From positions 62,001 through 126,000 of the forward strand of contig CAJMQN010000007.1 of assembly GCA_905215695.1 (NCBI GenBank): 64,000 bases of DNA. Reading direction: 5' to 3'. Both the position numbers and the translations under genes were made by a program. This DNA is from an uncultured bacterium (GTDB taxonomy: Bacteria; Bacillota; Clostridia; Christensenellales; HGM11417). Of this stretch, positions 6,998-15,198 are shown one piece after another (the first letter of the stretch is position 1; the number at the start of each line of letters is the position of its first letter). The notes below the pieces were generated by a model that did no database searches, had not been told where the DNA came from, and saw only the letters and a list, made by a program, of their open reading frames with translations.

Positions 6998-7666
6998 ATG
7001 CCAAACAAAGAAATTTACACTGCCGAAAGTCCGATTTCGGTCAAGATGCTGAATGGGTTTGTTCAAGACGGTCAAATCGAGCACCAAAATGAAGGTGAGA
7101 TTTGGTTGCTGTCAAAGGAAAAAATCCAAAATCTATTGACGACCAAGACGGACAAAACATATTTTACAAAATTTATTTTCAATGAAAGTGTAACAACGCT
7201 AAAAGACGGTTATACGTATTATGGGAGCACGATTGACAACGCAACGGTTTCGTCGGGTACATATTATTTTTACAACTGTACCGGAGCTGTTACCGTTTCG
7301 GGAACGAGTGCCAAAATATATGCGGTGAATTGCCCGAACCTGACAATTAACGGAAAAACAGCGAACAACTGGAAGAATATATTTGTTGACGGAATAGCGA
7401 GTTATAAAGCAGATGCAGAGCGGTGGCGTATTCGCTCGTTGAAAACGGGATTTCAGTTTTTTAGCGAAATAGTGCACATTAGGGGAGAAGGCGAGAACCA
7501 AACCTGGACTTACCCGATCAGTTTCTCAAGCGACCCGGTGATAGTACTTACTCCCTTGTTTGGTTTTGGAGTTTTCTGTGTTGAAGAAAGAACAAGCTCA
7601 AGTTGCAAAATAGTAAAACAAAGCGGAAGTTCTTACGCGCTTATGTTGGCAATAGGTCTAATGTGA
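6998..7666 (+). CDS. Phage tail fibre / receptor-binding protein
   Basis: 222 residues. The ATG at 6998 with AAAAGGAG at 6985-6992 is chosen over a longer frame starting at 6947. The N-terminal 55 residues are a plausible attachment segment; residues about 60-125 are strand-rich with small-residue turns (YYGSTIDNATVSSGTYYFYN), like a beta-helical shaft; the last 60 residues (WTYPISFSSDPVIVLTPLFG and SSYALMLAIGLM) resemble the gp53-like C-terminal receptor-tip domain found on many tail fibres. It is followed by a fibre-assembly-like gene, supporting the call. Base composition is AT-rich compared with the upstream structural genes, as is usual for exchanged receptor-binding genes. Confidence 0.7.
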   Translation: MPNKEIYTAESPISVKMLNGFVQDGQIEHQNEGEIWLLSKEKIQNLLTTKTDKTYFTKFIFNESVTTLKDGYTYYGSTIDNATVSSGTYYFYNCTGAVTVSGTSAKIYAVNCPNLTINGKTANNWKNIFVDGIASYKADAERWRIRSLKTGFQFFSEIVHIRGEGENQTWTYPISFSSDPVIVLTPLFGFGVFCVEERTSSSCKIVKQSGSSYALMLAIGLM

Positions 7667-7676
7667 GGTGGAAATA

Positions 7677-8027
7677 ATGAAGTGGAAAAATGGATTTTAT
7701 TTTGACGAGGAAGCACCTGAAGGCGCAATAGAGCTGACAGATGAAAGATACGAAGAACTCCTTGCGGGACAGGCGCAGGGTTTGACGATTGAGGAACGCG
7801 ACGGAATTCCCGTGCTTGTAGATTATCGTCCGTCAGAATCCGAACTTGCGTTGATTCGTCTGCGTTCCCGCCGTGCGTCCGAATGTTTTCCGGTGATCAA
7901 CCGCGGAACGCCGTGGTACAATCGTTTGACTGCGGGGCAGGTGGCGGAACTTGACGCTTGGTATCAATCGTGGCTTGACGTTACGGAGACGAAAGTCATC
8001 CCCGAAAAACCGCAGTGGTTGGAGTGA
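7677..8027 (+). CDS. Tail fibre assembly protein-like
   Basis: 116 residues; ATG 7677 has GAGGTGG (7665-7671) at proper spacing, which rules against the GTG at 7668. The N-terminal motif NGFYFDEEAPEGAIELTDE followed by a YEELLAGQAQG helix, and a C-terminal LDAWYQSWLDVTET segment ending in EKPQWLE, match the layout of Caudovirales tail fibre assembly chaperones, whose C-terminus typically carries a W-P-xxP motif. Such proteins assist folding or joining of the fibre encoded just upstream; here the two genes are 10 nt apart. Confidence 0.65.
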   Translation: MKWKNGFYFDEEAPEGAIELTDERYEELLAGQAQGLTIEERDGIPVLVDYRPSESELALIRLRSRRASECFPVINRGTPWYNRLTAGQVAELDAWYQSWLDVTETKVIPEKPQWLE

Positions 8028-8032
8028 GTGCT

Positions 8033-8380
8033 ATGACAACGCTACAGCAGATTCTGACGCTTGCGAGTTCCGTCCTTCCTTTTCTCGCGGCGGCGCTGAC
8101 CTTTCTCGTCAAGTTCGTGAAAAATGAAAAGGCAAAACGCGCTTTGCAGCAGGCGGCAAAACTGACGGAGGCGCTCGGACCTCTCGTCGTAAAAGCCGAA
8201 CAGTTTACGCACTTTTCCGGCGAAGAGAAGAAGGAATACGTCCTGACCCTTGCCAATCAGTTTGCGATTGAACAGGGAATTTCCTTTGACCGGGAACGCG
8301 TTTCCTCGCAGATTGAGGAGATCGTCGAAACGACAAAACTCGTCAATACGCAGAGTAAAACTTCCGTTGCAACAATTTAA
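8033..8380 (+). CDS. Phage holin, LL-H type
   Basis: 115 residues with one N-terminal membrane segment (ILTLASSVLPFLAAALTFLV, about residues 8-27), a basic helix (KNEKAKRALQQAAKLTEAL) and a C-terminal half containing EQFTHFSGEEKKEYVLTLAN. A single membrane helix followed by a helix and the 'G-x-x-K-K-x-x-V' type segment matches the LL-H family of phage holins, which permit lysin export or pore formation at the end of infection. It closes the tail operon, the normal place for a holin, but no endolysin gene is found after it. ATG 8033 is used; the upstream in-frame TTG at 8015 lies within the preceding gene. Confidence 0.65.
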   Translation: MTTLQQILTLASSVLPFLAAALTFLVKFVKNEKAKRALQQAAKLTEALGPLVVKAEQFTHFSGEEKKEYVLTLANQFAIEQGISFDRERVSSQIEEIVETTKLVNTQSKTSVATI

Positions 8381-8398
8381 TAGAAACAGTTTAGCAGA

Positions 8399-8435
8399 GA
8401 AAACCTCGGTTGTCAACCGGGGTTTTCTTTTTTTT
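8399..8435 (+). terminator. Intrinsic terminator closing the tail/holin operon
   Basis: GAAAACCTCGGTT (8399-8411) pairs with AACCGGGGTTTTC (8415-8427) with one T-G wobble, followed by eight T residues (8428-8435). Confidence 0.92.
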
Positions 8436-8530
8436 GCCAAAATCGTTTTGTAAAAAAATAAACCTAATATATTACGAAAATCCGAAACGCTGTATGATTA
8501 AAGTATGAAATACAAAAGGAGGATGTTGCA

Positions 8531-8761
8531 ATGCACAAAATTCAAAAGTTCAAATTTGGTAACAGGTTGAAAGAGGTGTTAAGGGAGAAAGGACTCAATC
8601 CCTACCGTTTGACCGAACTGACGACGCTCTCAAAGGACACTGTGAGACAGCTTTTGGTGAAATCGACGCGAAATCCGCGTTTGGACACCGTTTTAGAGGT
8701 GCTCGACGCGCTCAAAATGAATGCGCAGGAGTTTTTGGGGGATGGCCCGTACACATTTTAG
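8531..8761 (+). CDS. XRE-family DNA-binding protein (small)
   Basis: 76 residues with a single Cro/CI-type helix-turn-helix: RLKEVLREKGLNPYRLTEL then TTLSKDTVRQLL as the recognition pair and LDTVLEVLDALKMNAQEFLG as the closing helices. There is no partner domain, so it is a bare repressor of the kind found in prophages and toxin-antitoxin loci. AAAGGAGG precedes the ATG by 8 nt. It follows the prophage terminator and precedes a second XRE gene, so it may be a leftover of the prophage regulation module or a host gene. No toxin partner was found. Confidence 0.75.
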   Translation: MHKIQKFKFGNRLKEVLREKGLNPYRLTELTTLSKDTVRQLLVKSTRNPRLDTVLEVLDALKMNAQEFLGDGPYTF

Positions 8762-8788
8762 TACAAAAATAAATTTCGTACAAAAATA
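8761..8788 (+). repeat. Two direct copies of an 11-bp element (17-bp period)
   Basis: GTACAAAAATA occurs at 8761-8771 and again at 8778-8788, immediately after the first XRE gene and upstream of the second. Copies spaced by 17 bp could be operator half-sites for one of the two regulators; this is a suggestion from position only. Confidence 0.5.
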
Positions 8789-8871
8789 CGGTCAAATTCC
8801 CATTTTAGTATGACGGTTTGCAACAGCGGTTGAGTTAAGATTTCAATGAATACCGAGGAGGAAGATTTATT

Positions 8872-9228
8872 ATGAAATTACAATGGTTAGAGAAGATTTT
8901 GAACTTTGACCATGAAAAGCGAATCGGCGAACTGTTGAAAATACACAATATGACGATGGCGCAGCTCTGTGAGAAGTGTGCGGATCTCGGCGACAGCACG
9001 CTGCCTGCGCTGTTTAAGAATAAGGAGAGAATTCCCAATCTTCGCACGATTGCGTACGTTTGCTTTGCCTTCGACATGACGCTCGACGAGTATTTTGAAG
9101 AGCCGGGATACGAATCTCTCTCGCCTTTCGAGCAGGAGTTGTTTGAACTTCTCCGCCGGTTGCCCTCGGATATTCTCATGCACCTTTGGTTATATTTAAA
9201 ATTTACTCTCGACCCAAACAGAAAATAG
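8872..9228 (+). CDS. XRE-family DNA-binding protein with C-terminal helical tail
   Basis: 118 residues. The helix-turn-helix spans about residues 16-65 (RIGELLKIHNMTMAQLCEK, then GDSTLPALFKNKERIPNLRT and IAYVCFAFDMTLDEYFE), the fold used by small Firmicutes repressors. The remaining 45 residues (LSPFEQELFELLRRLPSDI and an aromatic HLWLYLKFTL helix) may dimerise. GGAGGAAG precedes the ATG by 7 nt. It ends in a strong terminator, so it is the last gene before the ribosomal cluster. Its target is unknown; the upstream direct repeats are a candidate site. Confidence 0.7.
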   Translation: MKLQWLEKILNFDHEKRIGELLKIHNMTMAQLCEKCADLGDSTLPALFKNKERIPNLRTIAYVCFAFDMTLDEYFEEPGYESLSPFEQELFELLRRLPSDILMHLWLYLKFTLDPNRK

Positions 9229-9238
9229 GCAAAAAAAA

Positions 9239-9278
9239 GGGCGTGCAAACGAAATTTTGCGCGCCCTTTTCTCTTTTT
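9239..9278 (+). terminator. Intrinsic terminator after second XRE gene
   Basis: GGGCGTGCAAA (9239-9249) pairs with TTTGCGCGCCC (9256-9266) with one wobble, followed by TTTTCTCTTTTT. It isolates the regulator from the ribosomal promoter 45 nt downstream. Confidence 0.9.
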
Positions 9279-9310
9279 AAAAAAATATTCAAAAAAAACC
9301 GAAAAAAGAA

Positions 9311-9339
9311 TTGACAAGTCTTGCAACTTTTAGTATCCT
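9311..9339 (+). promoter_or_regulatory. Main promoter of the S10-spc ribosomal operon
   Basis: Consensus TTGACA (9311-9316), 17-bp spacer, TATCCT (9334-9339). It precedes a leader of about 238 nt before rpsJ. Confidence 0.8.
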
Positions 9340-9345
9340 ATATAA

Positions 9346-9583
9346 GCTGTGCAATTATGGGTTGAAGCAGGAGGTTACTCTTTTTTGCCCGTCCATTGGG
9401 AAAAAAGAGAAAATTTCTGCGGACAAGTCCGGCAAGACCCGGGCGACGGAAACAAAGCCGTGCAGCGGAGCAAAGAGATTTGCTCATTTTTAAGCGAAGC
9501 GCCGCGACACACACGGGTGCGTGTCAATACGGTGTTCAGCGGGAAAGCGGCTTTCCGAAAATTTTATGGAGGACTGTTATAAA
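9346..9583 (+). promoter_or_regulatory. Structured 5' leader of rpsJ operon
   Basis: The leader contains at least two clear hairpins: CTCTTTTTT (9378-9386) with AAAAAAGAG (9401-9409) enclosing a CCC/GGG pair, and GAGCAAA-GAGA-TTTGCTC (9468-9485) followed by ATTTTT, which looks like an attenuator. A long leader of this kind usually carries feedback control by a ribosomal protein. The GAGA-loop hairpin has a counterpart in the rpsM leader. The ligand is not known from the sequence. Confidence 0.6.
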
Positions 9584-9892
9584 ATGGCAGGACAGAAAAT
9601 CAGAATCAAGTTGAAAGCGTACGATCACAACCTCGTTGACCAGAGCGCCGAGAGGATTGTGGAAGTGGTCAAGAAGACCGGAACCAAGGTCAGCGGACCG
9701 ATTCCGCTCCCGACCGACCGCGAAGTGGTCACGATTCTTCGTTCGCCCCACAAATACAAGGATTCGCGCGAGCAGTTCGAGCTCAAGACGCACAAGCGTC
9801 TCATCGACATCTACAGCCCGAGCGCAAAGACGGTTGACAGTCTCATGAAACTCGACCTTCCCGCGGGCGTAGATATCAACATCAAGCTGTAA
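9584..9892 (+). CDS. rpsJ: 30S ribosomal protein S10
   Basis: 102 residues, full length for S10. The start at ATG 9584 after TGGAGGA gives the standard [15 protein letters not shown] opening; longer frames upstream are leader sequence. Conserved [19 protein letters not shown] and the loop segment [15 protein letters not shown] are present. S10 binds the 30S head and in many bacteria also works with NusB in antitermination. First gene of the ribosomal cluster. A 137-nt gap separates it from rplC. Confidence 0.97.
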   Translation: MAGQKIRIKLKAYDHNLVDQSAERIVEVVKKTGTKVSGPIPLPTDREVVTILRSPHKYKDSREQFELKTHKRLIDIYSPSAKTVDSLMKLDLPAGVDINIKL

Positions 9893-10029
9893 ACGCTTTT
9901 CCGTATATAATATATATTCCTCCCATGAACCGTAAACTGCGGAATCTTCCGGCTGCAACGGCGAAGCGAGGAAACCAAATTCAGACAGTAAAAAACGAGA
10001 GTAAATATTTAGGAGGATGAACTTTATCT
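9893..10029 (+). other. 137-nt spacer between rpsJ and rplC
   Basis: All other spacers between rplC and secY are under 40 nt. This one contains an AT-rich GTATATAATATATATTC stretch (9903-9919) and a weak hairpin around CCGTAAACTGCGGAA (9931-9945) that could pair with TTCCGGCTGCAACGG. It might hold a secondary promoter or an rplC/rplD control site; no firm element is called. Confidence 0.4.
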
Positions 10030-10659
10030 ATGAATAAAGCAATCATTGGAAGAAAGCTGGGTATGAGTCAGGTCTTTTTGGCTGACGGCACGCTGGTACC
10101 CGTAACGGTAGTGGAAGCGGGTCCTTGCAAGGTTACCCAGGTCAAGACCGTCGAAAACGACGGCTATGAAGCTGTCCAGCTCGGATTTACCGAACTCAAG
10201 GACAAGCACGCGACGAAGCCCGAGGCGGGGCACTGCAAGAAAGCGGGAGTTGCGACGCAGAAATATCTCAAAGAATTCAAGCTCGAAGGCATGACGCTGG
10301 GGCAGGAAATCAAGTGCGACGTGTTCGCCGAGGGCGACGTTGTCGATGTGACCGGCACCACCAAGGGTCGCGGGTTCTCGGGTGTCATCGTGAGATGGAA
10401 TCAGCATCGTCTGAGAAAGTCGCACGGTACCGGTCCCGTTGTCCGCGAAGTCGGTTCGATGGGCCCGATTTCGACGCCCAGCCGCGTTCTTCCCGGAAAG
10501 AACCTCCCGGGACACTACGGCTGCGAGCAGGTTACCGTCCTGAACTTGAAAGTGGTAAAAGTCGATACCGCGAGAAACCTTCTGCTCATCAAGGGAGCGA
10601 TCCCGGGCGCGAAGGGCAGCATCGTCACCGTCAAGAGCGCGGTCAAGACGCAAAAGTAA
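10030..10659 (+). CDS. rplC: 50S ribosomal protein L3
   Basis: 209 residues, complete. MNKAIIGRKLGMSQVF opening and the conserved loop GTTKGRGFSGVIVRW, then GSMGPISTPSRVLPGK and LPGHYGCEQVTV, which contact 23S rRNA near the peptidyl transferase centre. It starts at ATG 10030 after AGGAGGATG. L3 is one of the first proteins to bind 23S rRNA during assembly. Followed by rplD after 20 nt. Confidence 0.97.
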   Translation: MNKAIIGRKLGMSQVFLADGTLVPVTVVEAGPCKVTQVKTVENDGYEAVQLGFTELKDKHATKPEAGHCKKAGVATQKYLKEFKLEGMTLGQEIKCDVFAEGDVVDVTGTTKGRGFSGVIVRWNQHRLRKSHGTGPVVREVGSMGPISTPSRVLPGKNLPGHYGCEQVTVLNLKVVKVDTARNLLLIKGAIPGAKGSIVTVKSAVKTQK

Positions 10660-10679
10660 AGGTTTTAGGGAGATAAATT

Positions 10680-11300
10680 ATGCCAAGCGTAAAAGTATAT
10701 AACATCAGCGGCGCCGAAGTCGGAAAAATGGATTTAAGCGACAGCGTATTCGCCGCGGAGTACAACGAGTCCCTGATCCACCAGGCGGTGGTGACCAACC
10801 TCTGCAACATGCGGCAGGGCACGAAGAGCGCATTGACCCGCGCGGAAGTCCGCGGGGGCGGGGCGAAACCTTGGAGACAGAAGGGCACAGGCCGTGCGCG
10901 GCAGGGCTCCATTCGTTCTCCTCAGTGGAACAAGGGCGGCGTGGTGTTCGCGCCGAAGCCGAGAGACTTCTCCAAGAAGATGAACCGCACCGCGCGCAGA
11001 AACGCCTTAAAGAGCGCGCTGTCCTACAAGGTCAGCACGGACGAGTTCATCGTTCTTGACGAGCTCAAGCTCGCGGCGCCCAAGACCAAAGAGATGGCGC
11101 AGATTCTGAAGAACTTCAAGCTCGACAAGCAGGTATTGCTGGTTGCGGGCTACAACGAAGAGATTTTGAGAGCGTCCAACAACATTCCCTTCCTCACCGT
11201 GGTGCAGCCCGAGCTGCTGTCCGTGTACGAAGTGGTGAAGAGCGCGAAGATCGTCTTGACGAAGGACGCGGTCAAAAAGATTGAGGAGGTACACGCATAA
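10680..11300 (+). CDS. rplD: 50S ribosomal protein L4
   Basis: 206 residues. The conserved exit-tunnel loop is present (GGAKPWRQKGTGRARQGS, then RSPQWNKGGVVFAPKPRD), and the C-terminal Rossmann-like part reads KQVLLVAGYNEE and VYEVVKSAKIVLTKDAV. In several bacteria L4 also autoregulates the S10 operon through the leader. The stop TAA overlaps the start of rplW by one base (11300), indicating translational coupling. Confidence 0.97.
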   Translation: MPSVKVYNISGAEVGKMDLSDSVFAAEYNESLIHQAVVTNLCNMRQGTKSALTRAEVRGGGAKPWRQKGTGRARQGSIRSPQWNKGGVVFAPKPRDFSKKMNRTARRNALKSALSYKVSTDEFIVLDELKLAAPKTKEMAQILKNFKLDKQVLLVAGYNEEILRASNNIPFLTVVQPELLSVYEVVKSAKIVLTKDAVKKIEEVHA

Positions 11301-11593
11301 TGGCTGCGTCGGATATTGTGATCAGACCTCTGCTCTCCGAGAAGAGCTACAACGGCATCGCGAACAAGAGATATACTTTTGTCGTCGCGAAGACCGCGAA
11401 CAAGACCCAGATCAAGGACGCAATTGAGTCCATGTTCGACGGGGTGAAGGTCGAGAAAGTGAACACTGCCAACTATCTTGGCAAGCTCAAGAGAATGGGC
11501 AGGAACGAGGGCATGACGTCGTCCTATAAGAAGGCGATTGTCATTCTGAAAGAGGACAGCAAGTCCATCGCGCTGTTCGACAGCTTGTCCTAA
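11300..11593 (+). CDS. rplW: 50S ribosomal protein L23
   Basis: 97 residues, standard length. MAASDIVIRPLLSEKSYNG opening and the beta hairpin with the KVEKVNTANYLGKLKRMG segment that lies at the tunnel exit, the docking site for trigger factor and SRP. Its start codon shares one base with the rplD stop. Followed after 21 nt by rplB with AGGAGGAAAG. Confidence 0.96.
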   Translation: MAASDIVIRPLLSEKSYNGIANKRYTFVVAKTANKTQIKDAIESMFDGVKVEKVNTANYLGKLKRMGRNEGMTSSYKKAIVILKEDSKSIALFDSLS

Positions 11594-11614
11594 AGGGAAC
11601 AGGAGGAAAGAAAA

Positions 11615-12445
11615 ATGGCTTTGAAGAGATACAAACCGACTTCGCCGGCGCGCCGCGATATGACCGTTCTGGACTATAAGGCGGAAATCACGCGCACCAC
11701 TCCCGAGAAGTCCCTTTTGGACACGGTTGAAAAGAGCGGCGGAAGAAACGCGCAGGGCAAGATTACCGTCCGTCACATCGGCGGCGGCAACCGTCAGAAA
11801 TACAGGATCATCGATTTCAAGCGCAACAAGGAGAACGTTCCCGCAAAGGTATTCTCCATCGAATATGACCCGAACCGCACGGCGAACATCGCGCTTCTGC
11901 ACTACGCGGACGGCGAGAAGAGATACATTCTCGCGCCTGTGGGTCTGAACGTGGGCGACACGGTTATCGCTGGCGACACGGCGGACATCAAGGTGGGAAA
12001 CAGCCTGAAGATTCAGTTTATTCCGGTGGGCACGATGATTCACAACATCGAGATGAAACCCGGACGCGGCGGACAGATCGCGCGTGCGGCGGGCATTTCG
12101 GCGCAGCTCATGGCGAAGGAAGGCAAGTACGCGATCGTGAGAATGCCCTCGGGCGAGATGAGATATATTCCGGTGGTGTGCCGCGCGACGATCGGTCAGG
12201 TCGGAAACGTGGAGCACGAGATCGTAACGGTCGGAAAGGCGGGCAAGACGAGACACTTCGGCATCCGCCCGACGGTGAGAGGTTCGGTCATGAACCCCTG
12301 CGATCACCCGCACGGAGGCGGCGAGGGCAAGAGCCCCGTCGGACGCGCGGCTCCCGAGACACCTTGGGGAAAGCCGGCTCTCGGATACAAGACGAGAAAG
12401 AAGAAGAGCGTCACTTCGAGATTTATCATCAAACGTGTCAACTGA
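11615..12445 (+). CDS. rplB: 50S ribosomal protein L2
   Basis: 276 residues. Contains the RNA-binding [17 protein letters not shown] segment and the hallmark C-terminal [18 protein letters not shown] loop with the histidine that lies at the peptidyl transferase centre. [17 protein letters not shown] opening. L2 is essential for subunit association and peptide bond formation. GAACAGGAGGAAAG precedes the ATG. Confidence 0.97.
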   Translation: MALKRYKPTSPARRDMTVLDYKAEITRTTPEKSLLDTVEKSGGRNAQGKITVRHIGGGNRQKYRIIDFKRNKENVPAKVFSIEYDPNRTANIALLHYADGEKRYILAPVGLNVGDTVIAGDTADIKVGNSLKIQFIPVGTMIHNIEMKPGRGGQIARAAGISAQLMAKEGKYAIVRMPSGEMRYIPVVCRATIGQVGNVEHEIVTVGKAGKTRHFGIRPTVRGSVMNPCDHPHGGGEGKSPVGRAAPETPWGKPALGYKTRKKKSVTSRFIIKRVN

Positions 12446-12464
12446 TCGGAGGGTATGATTCACT

Positions 12465-12743
12465 ATGAGTAGAAGTGTAAAGAAAGGGCCTTACGTAGAG
12501 GCAAGGCTGATGCAGAGAATTCTGAAGATGAACGAGGCGAACGAGAAGAAGGTTGTCAAGACTTGGTCGAGAGCCTCGACGATCTTCCCTGATATGGTGG
12601 GCCACACGATCGCGGTCCACGACGGCCGCAAGCACGTGCCCGTCTATATCACCGAGGACATGGTCGGATGCAAGCTCGGAGAGTTCGCGCCCACCAGGAC
12701 GTTCAAGGGACACGCCGGCGAGAAGACGACCGGCAAGAAATAG
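12465..12743 (+). CDS. rpsS: 30S ribosomal protein S19
   Basis: 92 residues with the invariant opening [38 protein letters not shown] and the C-terminal [17 protein letters not shown]19 forms the head complex with S13 and touches the A-site tRNA. Start ATG 12465 follows a weak GGAGGG 14 nt upstream. The rplV ribosome binding site overlaps its stop codon (TAGGAGG). Confidence 0.97.
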   Translation: MSRSVKKGPYVEARLMQRILKMNEANEKKVVKTWSRASTIFPDMVGHTIAVHDGRKHVPVYITEDMVGCKLGEFAPTRTFKGHAGEKTTGKK

Positions 12744-12757
12744 GAGGCTTTGGTAAA

Positions 12758-13147
12758 ATGGCGAAGAGAATGAAAGAGAAGGCGGAAAAGCGCCTTGCAG
12801 AAAAGGATAACCGTCCCAGAGCCGTTGCGAAGTACATTCGTATGTCCCCCTTTAAAGTGAGAGAGGTTCTGGACATCATTCGGAACAAGGACTATTACGA
12901 GGCGAGCGCAATCCTCGCGAACACGCCGAGAAGCGCGGCAATCGTGGTCAAGAAGGTCATGGATTCTGCGGCGGCGAACGCGGAGAACAACCTGAGTTTG
13001 TCGAAGAGCGACCTGTATGTCGCAGAGACCTATGCGGATCAGGGACCGACGCTCAAGCGCATGCAGCCGAGAGCGCAGGGCAGAGCGTTTAAGATTTTGA
13101 AGCGTACCACTCACATCACCGTCGTGCTCGATGTGAAGGCGAAGTAG
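12758..13147 (+). CDS. rplV: 50S ribosomal protein L22
   Basis: 129 residues; ATG 12758 is used with AGGAGG at 12742-12747, a longer frame from 12668 being the shadow of rpsS. It begins with a short basic extension (MAKRMKEKAEKRLAEKDN) before the usual core start RAVAKYIRMSPFKVREVLD, so it is about 15-18 residues longer at the N-terminus than the minimal family member. The tunnel beta hairpin with GPTLKRMQPRAQGRAFKI is intact. Confidence 0.96.
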   Translation: MAKRMKEKAEKRLAEKDNRPRAVAKYIRMSPFKVREVLDIIRNKDYYEASAILANTPRSAAIVVKKVMDSAAANAENNLSLSKSDLYVAETYADQGPTLKRMQPRAQGRAFKILKRTTHITVVLDVKAK

Positions 13148-13162
13148 GAGGAAGTCAAAGTT

Positions 13163-13828
13163 ATGGGACAGAAAGTAAATCCGCATGGTTTGAGAGTCGG
13201 CGTCATCAAGAATTGGGACACGCAGTGGTATGCCGACAAGAAGAACTATTCCAAGAACATTCTTGAGGATTATCAGATCCGTACCTTCCTGAAGAAGACC
13301 TACTTCTCCTCAGCGATCTCGAAGATCACCATCGAGAGAGTGGCGCAGAAGATCATCGTCAACATCTTCACCGCGCGCCCGGGCGTTCTGATCGGAAAGA
13401 GCGGCGCAGGCGTCGAGCAGATGAAGAAGGAAATCGCAAAGCTCACGCCTGACAAAGCGGTCGTTCTGAACGTCAAGGAAGTCAGAAAGCCGGACGCGGA
13501 CGCGCAGCTTGTCGCGGAGAGCATCGCGGCAGCGCTCGAAAAGCGTATTTCCTTCCGCCGTGCGATGAAACAGGCAATGGGCAAGGCGATGCGCTCGGGC
13601 GTCAAGGGTGTCAAGGTCATGGTCGCCGGACGCTTGGACGGCGCTGAAATCGCGCGGAGCGAGCACTACAGCGAGGGATCGATTCCGTTGCAGACCCTGC
13701 GCGCCGACATCGATTACGGACTTGCCGAAGCGCACACGACATACGGCGTTCTGGGCATCAAGTGCTGGATCTATCACGGCGAAGTGCTGGGCAGGAAGAA
13801 TCTCGCAAGAGAAGGAGGCAACGCTTAA
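13163..13828 (+). CDS. rpsC: 30S ribosomal protein S3
   Basis: 221 residues. [19 protein letters not shown] opening, KH domain with [18 protein letters not shown] (about residues 72-90), and the C-terminal domain [18 protein letters not shown] with [19 protein letters not shown]3 lines the mRNA entry channel and contributes helicase activity. AGGAGGAAG ends 7 nt before the ATG. Followed by rplP after 2 nt. Confidence 0.97.
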   Translation: MGQKVNPHGLRVGVIKNWDTQWYADKKNYSKNILEDYQIRTFLKKTYFSSAISKITIERVAQKIIVNIFTARPGVLIGKSGAGVEQMKKEIAKLTPDKAVVLNVKEVRKPDADAQLVAESIAAALEKRISFRRAMKQAMGKAMRSGVKGVKVMVAGRLDGAEIARSEHYSEGSIPLQTLRADIDYGLAEAHTTYGVLGIKCWIYHGEVLGRKNLAREGGNA

Positions 13829-13830
13829 CC

Positions 13831-14271
13831 ATGTTAATGCCGAAGAGAGTCAAGAGAAGAAAGGTGCAGCGCGGCGTCATGAAGGGCACGGCGCACCGTG
13901 GAAATAAGATTGCATACGGCGATTACGCGCTGGTCTCGTTGGAGAGCGCGTGGGTCAACTCGAATCAGATCGAGGCAGCCCGTATCGCGATGACGCGTTA
14001 TATCAAGCGCGGCGGCAAAGTTTGGGTGGACATTTTCCCGCACAAGCCGATCACCGCAAAGCCCGCCGAGACCCGCATGGGTTCGGGAAAGGGCGCGCCC
14101 GAGTATTGGGCGGCGGTAGTCAAGCCGGGCAGAGTGCTGTTTGAAATGGCGGGGATTTCGGAGGAAGTCGCGCGCGAGGCGTTGAGATTGGCGAGCTATA
14201 AGCTGCCCGTCAAGACGAAGTTCGTCAAGCGCGAAATCGAGGCTGCCGCCGAGTCCGTAACGAAGGAATAG
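13831..14271 (+). CDS. rplP: 50S ribosomal protein L16
   Basis: 146 residues from ATG 13831 ([15 protein letters not shown]); a frame reaching back to 13762 is inside rpsC. The conserved arginine-containing [19 protein letters not shown] and the [19 protein letters not shown] loop near the A-site tRNA elbow are present. L16 organises the A site and is a late assembly protein. AAGGAGGC overlaps the end of rpsC, indicating coupling. Confidence 0.97.
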   Translation: MLMPKRVKRRKVQRGVMKGTAHRGNKIAYGDYALVSLESAWVNSNQIEAARIAMTRYIKRGGKVWVDIFPHKPITAKPAETRMGSGKGAPEYWAAVVKPGRVLFEMAGISEEVAREALRLASYKLPVKTKFVKREIEAAAESVTKE

Positions 14272-14285
14272 GAAGGTGAGCGAAG

Positions 14286-14498
14286 ATGAAAGCGAAACAG
14301 ATTCACGAAATGTCGAATGCCGAATTGCAGGCAAAGCTTGCCGAGCTGAAGAGCGATTTGTTCAACCTTCGTTTCCGTCTGGCGACGGGACAGCTCGAGA
14401 ACCCGATGCAGGTATCCGCCTGCAAGAAGGACATCGCGAGGGTCATGACGGTGATTCGCGAGAGAGAGCTGAACATAGTGAGAAAGGCGAAGGCGTAA
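14286..14498 (+). CDS. rpmC: 50S ribosomal protein L29
   Basis: 70 residues, two long helices ([19 protein letters not shown] and [19 protein letters not shown]) with the conserved ATGQLENP turn. L29 lies beside L23 at the tunnel exit. ATG 14286 is 14 nt after rplP. Confidence 0.96.
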   Translation: MKAKQIHEMSNAELQAKLAELKSDLFNLRFRLATGQLENPMQVSACKKDIARVMTVIRERELNIVRKAKA

Positions 14499-14509
14499 GG
14501 AGATAGGAT

Positions 14510-14779
14510 ATGGAAAATCAGAATATCGAGAGAAATCTCAGAAAAAGCCGGACCGGCCTCGTTGTCAGCGATAAGATGGATAAGACGGTCGTGGTACTGA
14601 TCGAGACGAAGGTAAAGCACCCGATTTACAAGAAGACGGTCACGAAATCCAACCGTTTCAAGGCGCACGACGAAAAGAATGAATGCAAGGTGGGCGACAA
14701 GGTTCTCATCGAAGAGACCCGTAAGCTTTCCCGCGACAAGTATTGGAGAGTCGTGGAAATTATCGAGAGAGCGAAGTAA
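14510..14779 (+). CDS. rpsQ: 30S ribosomal protein S17
   Basis: 89 residues with OB-fold motifs: [38 protein letters not shown] and [20 protein letters not shown]17 is a primary binder of the 16S 5' domain. ATG 14510 follows AGGAGAT by 6 nt. Confidence 0.97.
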   Translation: MENQNIERNLRKSRTGLVVSDKMDKTVVVLIETKVKHPIYKKTVTKSNRFKAHDEKNECKVGDKVLIEETRKLSRDKYWRVVEIIERAK

Positions 14780-14814
14780 GCGCTCTTCCAATTACGTAAG
14801 GAGATTACACGATT

Positions 14815-15183
14815 ATGATACAACCACAGACGAGATTGAAAGTTGCCGATAACACCGGCGCGAAAGAGATCATGTGTATCAGAGTGCTTGGCGGTTCATT
14901 CAGAAGGTACGGGAACATCGGCGACGTGATCGTCGCCAGCGTCAAGACGGCGACGCCCGGAGGCGTTGTCAAGAAGGGAGACGTCGTAAAGGCGGTCATC
15001 GTGCGTTCGCACAAGGGCATATCGCGTCCGGACGGTTCGCACATCAAGTTTGACGACAATGCCGCCGTGATCATCGACAATCAGAAACAGCCGCGGGGCA
15101 CGCGTATCTTTGGGCCAGTGGCGAGAGAACTGCGGGAGAAGGACTACATGAAGATCATCTCCCTTGCACCCGAAGTACTGTAA
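14815..15183 (+). CDS. rplN: 50S ribosomal protein L14
   Basis: 122 residues, exactly the family length. [19 protein letters not shown] opening, [19 protein letters not shown] and [19 protein letters not shown] are all conserved. L14 sits at the subunit interface and binds the silencing factor RsfS. AGGAGAT precedes the ATG. Confidence 0.98.
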   Translation: MIQPQTRLKVADNTGAKEIMCIRVLGGSFRRYGNIGDVIVASVKTATPGGVVKKGDVVKAVIVRSHKGISRPDGSHIKFDDNAAVIIDNQKQPRGTRIFGPVARELREKDYMKIISLAPEVL

Positions 15184-15198
15184 AGGAGGCTCGGATTT

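Larger units (their letters stand above)
1..8435 (+). mobile_element. Prophage tail/lysis module (left end outside window)
   Basis: A run of tightly spaced plus-strand genes in canonical siphovirus order: head-tail joining fragment, tail tube, frameshifted tail chaperones, tape measure, distal tail proteins, fibre, fibre-assembly protein and holin, closing with a strong terminator. It is interrupted only by two minus-strand lipoprotein genes of cargo type. No endolysin, integrase or repressor is recognisable inside this stretch, so either the element continues to the left with its lysogeny genes or the right end has been lost. The ribosomal super-operon starts only about 0.9 kb to the right, so the right border lies between 8435 and 9310. 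Confidence 0.85.

Noticed and set aside
11150..12463. Minus-strand open frame (437 codons) opposite rplW-rplB
   Set aside because: It lies over unmistakable ribosomal protein genes; such antisense frames are expected with strong codon bias.
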